Assembly (NCBI RefSeq): GCF_051401765.1
Contig: NW_027480429.1
Location: 14,078,157-14,142,156, forward strand
DNA: 64,000 nucleotides
Source: Calliopsis andreniformis
Lineage: Eukaryota; Arthropoda; Insecta; Hymenoptera; Andrenidae
Direction: 5' to 3'
Shown here piece after piece: positions 1 through 9,581 of the stretch (position 1 is its first letter; each line of letters starts with the position of its first letter). The notes beneath the pieces were generated by a model. It was not told the origin of the DNA, did not search any database, and saw only the letters and a list, made by a program, of their open reading frames with translations. Both the position numbers and the translations under genes were made by a program.

Positions 1-81
1 CTAGGCGTCACTCTAGGGCGTTGCTCCACCACATCTAATAGCTACGGCCTTAGAAGTCAACGCCAGGGGCATAAAATACAA

Positions 82-89
82 TATAAATA
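82..89 (+). other. Example of a TATA-box-like motif in the monomer
   Basis: TATAAATA lies in the A/T-rich variable segment. The same eight bases occur in monomers with caatataaatac, cgatataaatac and ctatataaatac, but not in those with acaaaataaatag or caataaagatgc. It matches the usual TATA-box consensus by eye, yet such a motif is expected by chance in A/T-rich DNA, and no initiator or downstream gene is visible. A promoter role is speculative. Confidence 0.2.
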
Positions 90-331
90 CAACAGCGTTT
101 CCATCGTATAAAACGAATAATTGCAAGCAGTGTGAAAGTTATGGTCATTTCCACATTCCGAGCAACCTAGGCTTCGCCCTAGGGCGTTGCTCCAACAGAT
201 TGAATAGTTAGGGCCTTAGAAGTCAACGCCAGAAGCATAAAATACAATATAAATACAACAGTTTTTCCATCGTATAAAACGAATAATTGCGACCAGTATG
301 AAACTTATGGTCATTTCTACTTTCCGAGCAA

Positions 332-349
332 CCTAGGCTTCACCCTAGG
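332..349 (+). other. Example of paired CCTAGG palindromes able to form a hairpin
   Basis: CCTAGG at 332-337 and again at 344-349 are separated by the six bases cttcac. CCTAGG is its own reverse complement, so the two copies can pair as a six-base stem with a six-base loop on either strand. Many monomers with cttcaccctaggg have the same arrangement; in those with cttcactctaggg the second copy starts with T, leaving one G-T pair. Whether the hairpin forms in the cell is unknown. Confidence 0.5.
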
Positions 350-720
350 GCGTTTCTCCAACAGATTGAGTAGTTAGGACCTTAGAAGTCAACGCCCGAA
401 CCATAAAATGCAAAAAAAATACAACACTGTTTCCATCATATAACAGGAATAATTGCAACCAGTTTGAAAGTGATGGCCAATTCTACGTTCCGGGCAACCT
501 AGGCTTCTCTCTAGGGCGTTGCTCCTCCAGATCGAATAGATAGTGCCTTAGAAGTCAACGCCAGAAGCATAAAATACAATATAAATACAACAGTTTTTCC
601 ATCGTATAAAGCGAATAATTGCAACCAGTATGAAACTTATGGTCATTTCTACTTTCCGAGCAACCTAGGCTTCACCCTAGGGCCTTGCTCCAGCAGATTG
701 AATAGTTAGGGCCTTAGATG

Positions 721-2047
721 TCAACGCCCGAACCAAAAATGAAAAAAAAATACAACAGTGTTTCCATCATATATCAGGAATAATTGCAACCAGTTTGAAA
801 GTGATGGCCAATTCTACGTTTCGGGCAACCTAGGTTTCACTCCAGGGCGTTTCTCCACCAGACCGAATAGTTACGGCCTATGAAGTCAACGCCAGAAGCA
901 TAAAATACGATATAAATACAACAGCTTTTCCATCGTATAAAACGACTAATTGCAACCAGTATGAAACTTATGGTCATTTCTACTTTCCGAGCAAGCTAGG
1001 CTTCACCCTAGGGCGTTGCTCCAACAGATTGAATCGTTAGGGCCTTAGAAGTCAACGCCCGAAGCATAAAATGCAAAAAAAATACAACAGTGTTTCCATC
1101 ATATAACAGGTATGATTGCAACTAGTTTGAAAGTAATGGCCAATTCTACGTTCCTGGCAACCTAGGTTTCACTCCAGGGCGTTGCTCCACCAGACCGAAT
1201 AGTTACAGCCTAAGAAGTCAACGCCAGAAGCATAAAATACGATATAAATACAACAGCTTTTCCATCGTATAAAACGAATAATTGCAACCAGTGTGAAAGT
1301 TATGGTCATTTCTACATTCCGAGCAACCTAGGATTCACTCTAGGGCGTTGCTCCACCAGATCGAATACTGAGGTCCTTAGAAGTAAACGCCAGAAGCATA
1401 AAATACGATATAAATACAACAGCTTTTCCATCGTATAAAACGATTAATTGCAACCAGTATGAAACTTATGGTGATTTCTAGTTTCCGAGCAACCTAGGCT
1501 TCACCCTAGGGTGTTGCTCCAACAGATTGAATAGTTAGGACCTTAGAAGTCAACGCCCGAACCATAAAAGGCGAAAAAAATACAACAGTGTTTCCATCAT
1601 ATAACAGGAATAATTGCAACCAGTTTGAAAGTGATGGCCAATTGTACGTTCCGGGCAACCTAGGCTTCGCTCTAGGGCGTTGCTGCACCAGATCGAAAAT
1701 ATAGTGCCTTAGAAGTCAACGCCAGAAGCATAAAATGCGATATAAATACAACAGTTTTTCCATCGTATAAAACGAATAATTGCAACCAGTATGAAACTTA
1801 TGGTCATTTCTACTTTCCGAGCAACCTAGGCTTCACCCTAGGGCGTTGTTCCAACAGATTGAATAGTTAGGGCCTTAGAAGTCAACGCCAGAAGCATAAA
1901 ATACGATATAAATACAACAGCTTTTCCATCGTATAAAACGAATAATTGCAACCAGCATGAAACTTATGGTCATTTCTACTTTCCCAGCAAGCTAGGCTTC
2001 ACCCTAGGGCGTTGGTCCAACAGATTGAATAGTTAGGGCCTTAGAAG
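721..2047 (+). repeat. Higher-order repeat unit 1 (8 monomers, 1,327 bp)
   Basis: Starts at tcaacgcccgaaccaaaaat, whose next copies lie at 2,048, 3,375 and 4,702, exactly 1,327 bp apart. The unit holds eight monomers (8 x 166 minus 1). Call the gatggccaattctacg monomers type 1, the acttatggtc/tttccgagc monomers type 2, and the gttatggtcatttctacatt monomer type 3. The order is then 1-2-1-3-2-1-2-2. Monomer 4 is the only one with cgaatactgaggtcc (about 1,363-1,377), and monomer 6 has the unusual ataaaaggcgaaaaaaatac (about 1,564-1,583). These private markers recur at the same place in the next units, which shows that the eight-monomer block is the unit of amplification. Confidence 0.95.
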
Positions 2048-3374
2048 TCAACGCCCGAACCAAAAATGAAAAAAAAATACAACAGTGTTTCCATCATATA
2101 TCAGGAATAATTGCAACCAGTTTGAAAGTGATGGCCAATTCTACGTTCCGGGCAACCTAGGTTTCACTCCAGGGCGTTTCTCCACCAGACCGAATAGTTA
2201 CGGCCTATGAAGTCAACGCCAGAAGCATAAAATACGATATAAATACAACAGCTTTTCCATCGTATAAAACGACTAATTGCAACCAGTATGAAACTTATGG
2301 TCATTTCTACTTTCCGAGCAAGCTAGGCTTCACCCTAGGGCGTTGCTCCAACAGATTGAATCGTTAGGGCCTTAGAAGTCAACGCCCGAAGCATAAAATG
2401 CAAAAAAAATACAACAGTGTTTCCATCATATAACAGGTATGATTGCAACTAGTTTGAAAGTAATGGCCAATTCTACGTTCCTGGCAACCTAGGTTTCACT
2501 CCAGGGCGTTGCTCCACCAGACCGAATAGTTACAGCCTAAGAAGTCAACGCCAGAAGCATAAAATACGATATAAATACAACAGCTTTTCCATCGTATAAA
2601 ACGAATAATTGCAACCAGTGTGAAAGTTATGGTCATTTCTACATTCCGAGCAACCTAGGATTCACTCTAGGGCGTTGCTCCACCAGATCGAATACTGAGG
2701 TCCTTAGAAGTAAACGCCAGAAGCATAAAATACGATATAAATACAACAGCTTTTCCATCGTATAAAACGATTAATTGCAACCAGTATGAAACTTATGGTG
2801 ATTTCTAGTTTCCGAGCAACCTAGGCTTCACCCTAGGGTGTTGCTCCAACAGATTGAATAGTTAGGACCTTAGAAGTCAACGCCCGAACCATAAAAGGCG
2901 AAAAAAATACAACAGTGTTTCCATCAGATAACAGGAATAATTGCAACCAGTTTGAAAGTGATGGCCAATTGTACGTTCCGGGCAACCTAGGCTTCGCTCT
3001 AGGGCGTTGCTGCACCAGATCGAAAAGATAGTGCCTTAGAAGTCAACGCCAGAAGCATAAAATGCGATATAAATACAACAGTTTTTCCATCGTATAAAAC
3101 GAATAATTGCAACCAGTATGAAACTTATGGTCATTTCTACTTTCCGAGCAACCTAGGCTTCACCCTAGGGCGTTGTTCCAACAGATTGAATAGTTAGGGC
3201 CTTAGAAGTCAACGCCAGAAGCATAAAATACGATATAAATACAACAGCTTTTCCATCGTATAAAACGAATAATTGCAACCAGTATGAAACTTATGGTCAT
3301 TTCTACTTTCCCAGCAAGCTAGGCTTCACCCTAGGGCGTTGGTCCAACAGATTGAATAGTTAGGGCCTTAGAAG
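2048..3374 (+). repeat. Higher-order repeat unit 2 (8 monomers, 1,327 bp)
   Basis: Second copy of the eight-monomer unit, nearly identical to the first across its length by hand reading. One clear difference is G at 2,927 where unit 1 has T at 1,600. It keeps the same monomer order and the same private markers (cgaatactgaggtcc in monomer 4; ataaaaggcg in monomer 6). Such low divergence between units, against much larger divergence between neighbouring monomers, is the signature of recent amplification of the whole unit. Confidence 0.95.
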
Positions 3375-4701
3375 TCAACGCCCGAACCAAAAATGAAAAA
3401 AAAATACAACAGTGTTTCCATCATATATCAGGAATAATTGCAACCAGTTTGAAAGTGATGGCCAATTCTACGTTCCGGGCAACCTAGGTTTCACTCCAGG
3501 GCGTTTCTCCACCAGACCGAATAGTTACGGCCTATGAAGTCAACGCCAGAAGCATAAAATACGATATAAATACAACAGCTTTTCCATCGTATAAAACGAC
3601 TAATTGCAACCAGTATGAAACTTATGGTCATTTCTACTTTCCGAGCAAGCTAGGCTTCACCCTAGGGCGTTGCTCCAACAGATTGAATCGTTAGGGCCTT
3701 AGAAGTCAACGCCCGAAGCATAAAATGCAAAAAAAATACAACAGTGTTTCCATCATATAACAGGTATGATTGCAACTAGTTTGAAAGTAATGGCCAATTC
3801 TACGTTCCTGGCAACCTAGGTTTCACTCCAGGGCGTTGCTCCACCAGACCGAATAGTTACAGCCTAAGAAGTCAACGCCAGAAGCATAAAATACGATATA
3901 AATACAACAGCTTTTCCATCGTATAAAACGAATAATTGCAACCAGTGTGAAAGTTATGGTCATTTCTACATTCCGAGCAACCTAGGATTCACTCTAGGGC
4001 GTTGCTCCACCAGATCGAATACTGAGGTCCTTAGAAGTAAACGCCAGAAGCATAAAATACGATATAAATACAACAGCTTTTCCATCGTATAAAACGATTA
4101 ATTGCAACCAGTATGAAACTTATGGTGATTTCTAGTTTCCGAGCAACCTAGGCTTCACCCTAGGGTGTTGCTCCAACAGATTGAATAGTTTTGACCTTAG
4201 AAGTCAACGCCCGAACCATAAAAGGCGAAAAAAATACAACAGTGTTTCCATCATATAACAGGAATAATTGCAACCAGTTTGAAAGTGATGGCCAATTGTA
4301 CGTTCCGGGCAACCTAGGCTTCGCTCTAGGGCGTTGCTGCACCAGATCGAAAAGATAGTGCCTTAGAAGTCAACGCCAGAAGCATAAAATGCGATATAAA
4401 TACAACAGTTTTTCCATCGTATAAAACGAATAATTGCAACCAGTATGAAACTTATGGTCATTTCTACTTTCCGAGCAACCTAGGCTTCACCCTAGGGCGT
4501 TGTTCCAACAGATTGAATAGTTAGGGCCTTAGAAGTCAACGCCAGAAGCATAAAATACGATATAAATACAACAGCTTTTCCATCGTATAAAACGAATAAT
4601 TGCAACCAGTATGAAACTTATGGTCATTTCTACTTTCCCAGCAAGCTAGGCTTCACCCTAGGGCGTTGGTCCAACAGATTGAATAGTTAGGGCCTTAGAA
4701 G
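3375..4701 (+). repeat. Higher-order repeat unit 3 (8 monomers, 1,327 bp)
   Basis: Third full copy, again 1,327 bp long and in the same monomer order. A two-base change at about 4,191-4,192 (tt instead of ag, in gaatagttttgacc) separates it from units 1 and 2. It is otherwise nearly identical, including the short variant runs such as aaaaatgaaaaaaaaatac at the start of the unit. Confidence 0.94.
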
Positions 4702-5696
4702 TCAACGCCCGAACCAAAAATGAAAAAAAAATACAACAGTGTTTCCATCATATATCAGGAATAATTGCAACCAGTTTGAAAGTGATGGCCAATTCTACGT
4801 TCCGGGCAACCTAGGTTTCACTCCAGGGCGTTTCTCCACCAGACCGAATAGTTACGGCCTATGAAGTCAACGCCAGAAGCATAAAATACGATATAAATAC
4901 AACAGCTTTTCCATCGTATAAAACGACTAATTGCAACCAGTATGAAACTTATGGTCATTTCTACTTTCCGAGCAAGCTAGGCTTCACCCTAGGGCGTTGC
5001 TCCAACAGATTGAATCGTTAGGGCCTTAGAAGTCAACGCCCGAAGCATAAAATGCAAAAAAAATACAACAGTGTTTCCATCATATAACAGGTATGATTGC
5101 AACTAGTTTGAAAGTAATGGCCAATTCTACGTTCCTGGCAACCTAGGTTTCACTCCAGGGCGTTGCTCCACCAGACCGAATAGTTACAGCCTAAGAAGTC
5201 AACGCCAGAAGCATAAAATACGATATAAATACAACAGCTTTTCCATCGTATAAAACAATTAATTGCAACCAGTATGAAACTTATGGTGATTTCTAGTTTC
5301 CGAGCAACCTAGGCTTCACCCTAGGGTGTTGCTCCAACAGATTGAATAGTTAGGACCTTAGAAGTCAACGCCCAAACCATAAAAGGCGAAAAAAATACAA
5401 CAGTGTTTCCATCATATAACAGGAATAATTGCAACCAGTTTGAAAGTGATGGCCAATTGTACGTTCCGGGCAACCTAGGCTTCGCTCTAGGGCGTTGCTG
5501 CACCAGATCGAAAAGATAGTGCCTTAGAAGTCAACGCCAGAAGCATAAAATGCGATATAAATACAACAGTTTTTCCATCGTATAAAACGAATAATTGCAA
5601 CCAGTATGAAACTTATGGTCATTTCTACTTTCCGAGCAACCTAGGCTTCACCCTAGGGCGTTGTTCTAACAGATTGAATAGTTAGGGCCTTAGAAG
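4702..5696 (+). repeat. Truncated higher-order repeat unit 4 (6 monomers)
   Basis: Monomers 1-3 match units 1-3. Then monomers 4 and 5 are fused near 5,240-5,262: the sequence starts as monomer 4 and ends as monomer 5 (aattaattgcaacc, then acttatggtgatttctag), which deletes one whole monomer. The first parts of monomers 4 and 5 are almost identical, so the crossover could lie anywhere in them. Monomers 6 and 7 follow. Monomer 8 is missing: at 5,697 the sequence switches to the 1,162-bp unit. Length is 995 bp, or 6 x 166 minus 1. Confidence 0.9.
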
Positions 5697-6858
5697 TCAA
5701 CGACCGAAGCATAAAATGCAATAAAAATACAACAGTGTTTCCATCATATATCAGGAATAATTGCAACCAGTTTGAAAGTGATGGCCAATTCTACGTTCCG
5801 GGCAACCTAGGCTTCACTCTAGGGCGTTGCTCCACCAGATCGAATAGTTAGTGCCTTAGAAGTCTACGCCAGAAGCATAAAATACAATCTAAATCCAACA
5901 GTTTTTCCATCGTATAAAACGAATAATTGCAACCAGTTTGAAAGTGATGGCCAATTCTACCTTCCGGGCAACCTAGGATTCACTCTAGGGCGTTGCTCCA
6001 CCAGATCGAATAGTTAGTGCCTTAGAAGTCAACGCCAGAAGCATAAAATACAATATAAATACAACAGTTTTTCCATCGTATAAAACGAATAATTGCAACC
6101 AGTATGAAACTTATGGACATTTCTACTTTCCGAGCAACCTAGGCTTCACCCTAGGGCGTTGCTCCAACAGATTGAATAGTTAGGGCCTTAGAAGTCAACG
6201 CCCGAACCATAAAATGCAAAAAAAATACAACAGTGTTTCCATCATATATCAGGAATAATTGCAACCAGTTTGAAAGTGATGGCCAATTCTACGTTCCGGG
6301 CAACCTAGGTTTCACTCCAGGGCGTTGCTCCACCAGAGCGAATAGTTACGGCCTAAGAAGTCAACGCCAGAAGCATAAAATACGATATAAATACAACAGC
6401 TTTTCCATCGTATAAAACGAATAATTGCAACCAGTATGAAACTTATGGTCATTTCTACTTTCCGAGCATGCTAGGCTTCACCCTAGGGCGTTGCTCCAAC
6501 AGATTGAATAGTTAGGGCCTTAGAAGTCAACGCCCGAAGCATAAAATGCAATAAAAATACAACAGTGTTTCCATCATATAACAGGAATAATTGCAACCAG
6601 TTTGAAAGTGATGGCCAATTGTACGTTCCGGGCAACCTAGGCTTCGCTCTAGGGCGTTGCTCCACCAGATCGAAAAGATAGTGCCTTAGAAGTCAACGAC
6701 AGAAGCATAAAATGCGATATAAATACAACAGTTTTTCCATCGTATAAAACGAATAATTGCAACCAGTATGAAACTTATGGTCATTTCTACTTTCCGAGCA
6801 ACCTAGGCTTCACCCTAGGGCGTTGTTCCAACAGATTGAATAGTTAGGGCCTTAGAAG
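5697..6858 (+). repeat. Seven-monomer unit, copy 1 (1,162 bp)
   Basis: A second higher-order unit related to the 1,327-bp one. Landmarks at 5,697, 6,195 and 6,527 recur 1,162 bp later (6,859 and 7,357) or after the insertion (8,519). It contains caatctaaatccaacag at about 5,889 and a run of type 1 and type 2 monomers. The monomer at 6,527 resembles monomer 6 of the 1,327-bp unit, so the two units share ancestry. 1,162 is 7 x 166. Confidence 0.9.
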
Positions 6859-8850
6859 TCAACGCCCGAAGCATAAAATGCAATAAAAATACAACAGTGT
6901 TTCCATCATATATCAGGAATAATTGCAACCAGTTTGAAAGTGATGGCTAATTCTACGTTCCGGGCAACCTAGGCTTCACTCTAGGGCGTTGCTCCACCAG
7001 GTCGAATAGTTAGTGCCTTAGAAGTCAACGCCAGAAGCATAAAATACAATATAAATCCAACAGTTTTTCCATCGTATAAAACGAATAATTGCAACCAGTT
7101 TGAAAGTGATGGCCAATTCTACCTTCCGGGCAACCTAGGCTCCACTCTAGGGCGTTGCTCCACCAGATCGAATAGTTAGTGCCTTAGAAGTCAACGCCAG
7201 AAGCATAAAATACAATATAAATACAACAGTTTTTCCATCGTATAAAACGAATAATTGCAACCAGTATGAAACTTATGGACATTTCTACTTTCCGAGCAAC
7301 CTAGGCTTCACCCTAGGGCGTTGCTCCAACAGATTGAATAGTTAGGGCCTTAGAAGTCAACGCCCGAACCATAAAATGCAAAAAAAATACAACATTGTTT
7401 CCATCATATATCAGGAATAATTGCAACCAGTTTGAAAGTGATGGCCAATTCTACGTTCCGGGCAACCTAGGTTTCACTCCAGGGCGTTGCTCCACCAGAG
7501 CGAATAGTTACGGCCTAAGAAGTCAACGCCAGAAGCATAAAATACGATATAAATACAACAGCTTTTCCATCGTATAAAACGAATAATTGCAACCAGTATG
7601 AAACTTATGGTCATCTCTACTTTCCGAGCAAGCTAGACTTCACCCTAGGGCGTTGGTCCAACAGATTGAATAGTTAGGGCCTTAGAAGTCAACGCACGAA
7701 GCATAAAATGCAATAAAAATACAACAGTGTATCCATCTTATAACAGGAATAATTGCAACCAGTTTGAAAGTGATGGCCAATTCTACGTTCCGGGCAACCT
7801 AGGCTTCACTCTAGGGCGTTTCTCCACCTGATCGAATAGTTAGGGCCTAAGAAGTCAACGCCAGAAGCATAAAATACAATATAAATACAACAGCTTTGCC
7901 ATCGTATAAAATGAATAATTGCAAACAGTGTGAAAGATATGGACATTTCTACGTTCCGGGCAACCTAGGGTTCACTGTATGGCGTTCTTCCACCACATCG
8001 AATAGCTACGGCCTCAGAAGTCAACGCCTGAAGTATAAAATACGATATAAATACAACAGCTTTTCCATCGTATAAAACGAATAATTGCAACCAGTATGCA
8101 ACTTATGGTCATTTCTACATTCCGAGCAACCTAGGCTTCACTCTAGGGCGTTGCTCCACCAGATCGGATAGTTACGGCCTAAGAAGTCGACGCCAGAAGC
8201 ATAAAATACGATAAAGATGCAACAGTTTTTCCATCGTATAAAACGAGTAATTGCAAACAGTGTGAAAGTAATGGTCATTTCTACGTTCCGGGGAACCTAG
8301 GCTTCACTCTACGGCGTTGTTCCACCAGATCGAATAGTTAGTGCCTAAGAAGCCAACGCCAGAAGCATAAATTACAATATAAGTACAACAGCTTTTCCAT
8401 CATATGTAATGTATATATGCAATCAGTGTGGAAGTAATGGTTATTTCTACGTTCCGGGCAACCTAGGCTTCACACTAGGGTGTTGCTCCAACAGATTGCA
8501 TAGTTAGGACCTTAGAAGTCAACGCCCGAACCATAAAATGCAAAAAAAATACAACAGTGTTTCCATCATATAACAGGAATAATTGCAGCCAGTTTGAAAG
8601 TGATGGCCAATTGTACGTTCCGGGCAACCTAGGCTTCGCTCTAGGGCGTTGCTCCACCAGATCGAAAAGATAGTGCCTTAGAAGTCAACGACAGAAGCAT
8701 AAAATGCGATATAAATGCAACAGTTTTTCCATCGTATAAAACGAATAATTGCAACCAGTATGAAACTTATGGTCATTTCTACTTTCCGAGCAACCTAGGC
8801 TTCACCCTAGGGCGTTGTTCCAACAGATTGAATAGTTAGGGCCTTAGAAG
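6859..8850 (+). repeat. Seven-monomer unit, copy 2, interrupted (1,992 bp)
   Basis: Matches copy 1 for its first five monomers (6,859-7,688), with small changes such as aacattgttt near 7,391. It is then interrupted by five other monomers and resumes at about 8,519 with the monomers corresponding to 6,527 and 6,693. The landmark at 7,357 recurs at 9,349, an interval of 1,992 bp or 12 x 166; this is 7 + 5 monomers. Confidence 0.88.
7689..8518 (+). repeat. Five-monomer insertion of family B type inside family A
   Basis: These 830 bp (5 x 166) separate two halves of the seven-monomer unit. The monomers carry features rare in family A and seen in family B: gaaagatatggacatttc, ctgtatggcgttcttccacc, cgcctgaagtataaaatac, ataaattacaatataagtac and ggttatttctacg. 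The last one turns back into a family A tail at about 8,460 (agggtgttgctccaacag), like monomer 5 of the 1,327-bp unit. The block is in register and in the same orientation, so unequal exchange or conversion from a distant part of the array explains it better than transposition. Confidence 0.82.
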
Positions 8851-9581
8851 TCAACGCCCGAAGCATAAAAAGCAATAAAAATACAACAGTGTTTCCATCA
8901 TATATCAGGAATAATTGCAACCAGTTTGAAAGTGATGGCTAATTCTACGTTCCGGGCAACCTAGGCTTCACTCTAGGGCGTTGCTCCACCAGATCGAATA
9001 GTTAGTGCCTTAGAAGTCAACGCCAGAAGCATAAAATACAATATAAATCCAACAGTTTTTCCATCGTATAAAACGAATAATTGCAACCAGTTTGAAAGTG
9101 ATGGCCAATTCTACCTTCCGGGCAACCTAGGCTCCACTCTAGGGCGTTGCTCCACCAGATCGAATAGTTAGTGCCTTAGAAGTCAACGCCAGAAGCATAA
9201 AATACAATATAAATACAACAGTTTTTCCATCGTATAAAACGAATAATTGCAACCAGTATGAAACTTATGGACATTTCTACTTTCCGAGCAACCTAGGCTT
9301 CACCCTAGGGCGTTGCTCCAACAGATTGAATAGTTAGGGCCTTAGAAGTCAACGCCCGAACCATAAAATGCAAAAAAAATACAACAGTGTTTCCATCATA
9401 TATCAGGAATAATTGCAACCAGTTTGAAAGTGATGGCCAATTCTACGTTCCGGGCAACCTAGGTTTCACTCCAGGGCCTTGCTCCACCAGAGCGAATAGT
9501 TACGGCCTAAGAAGTCAACGCCAGAAGCATAAAATACGATATAAATACAACAGCTTTTCCATCGTATAAAACGAATAATTG
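8851..9581 (+). repeat. Seven-monomer unit, copy 3, partial
   Basis: Continues the seven-monomer series with close copies of the monomers at 6,859-7,588 (offset 1,992 bp). It ends abruptly within a monomer at about 9,581, where the sequence changes to a divergent form (gggatctgtgtgaaagtcga). This is the right edge of family A on this side of the window. Confidence 0.86.

Larger units (their letters stand above)
1..720 (+). repeat. Family A lead-in monomers before the 1,327-bp units
   Basis: About four monomers mixing types. The first (1 to about 160) carries ctaggcgtcac and ccaccacatctaatagc, features otherwise commoner in family B. From about 290 the two family A types appear: acttatggtcatttctac with tttccgagc (about 303-330), and gatggccaattctacg (about 472-490). 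The order resembles the 1,327-bp units that follow, but the match is imperfect up to about 720, so this looks like an older or edge portion of the same domain. No gene is visible. Confidence 0.85.

Noticed and set aside
721..5696. Assembly artefact explaining the near-identical units
   Set aside because: Units carry distinct private differences (2,927; 4,191-4,192; the one-monomer loss near 5,250), which argues against simple duplication of one contig piece. It cannot be fully excluded without reads.
7689..8518. Transposon or retroelement insertion
   Set aside because: The inserted block is itself satellite, in phase, with no terminal repeats, target-site duplication or coding sequence.
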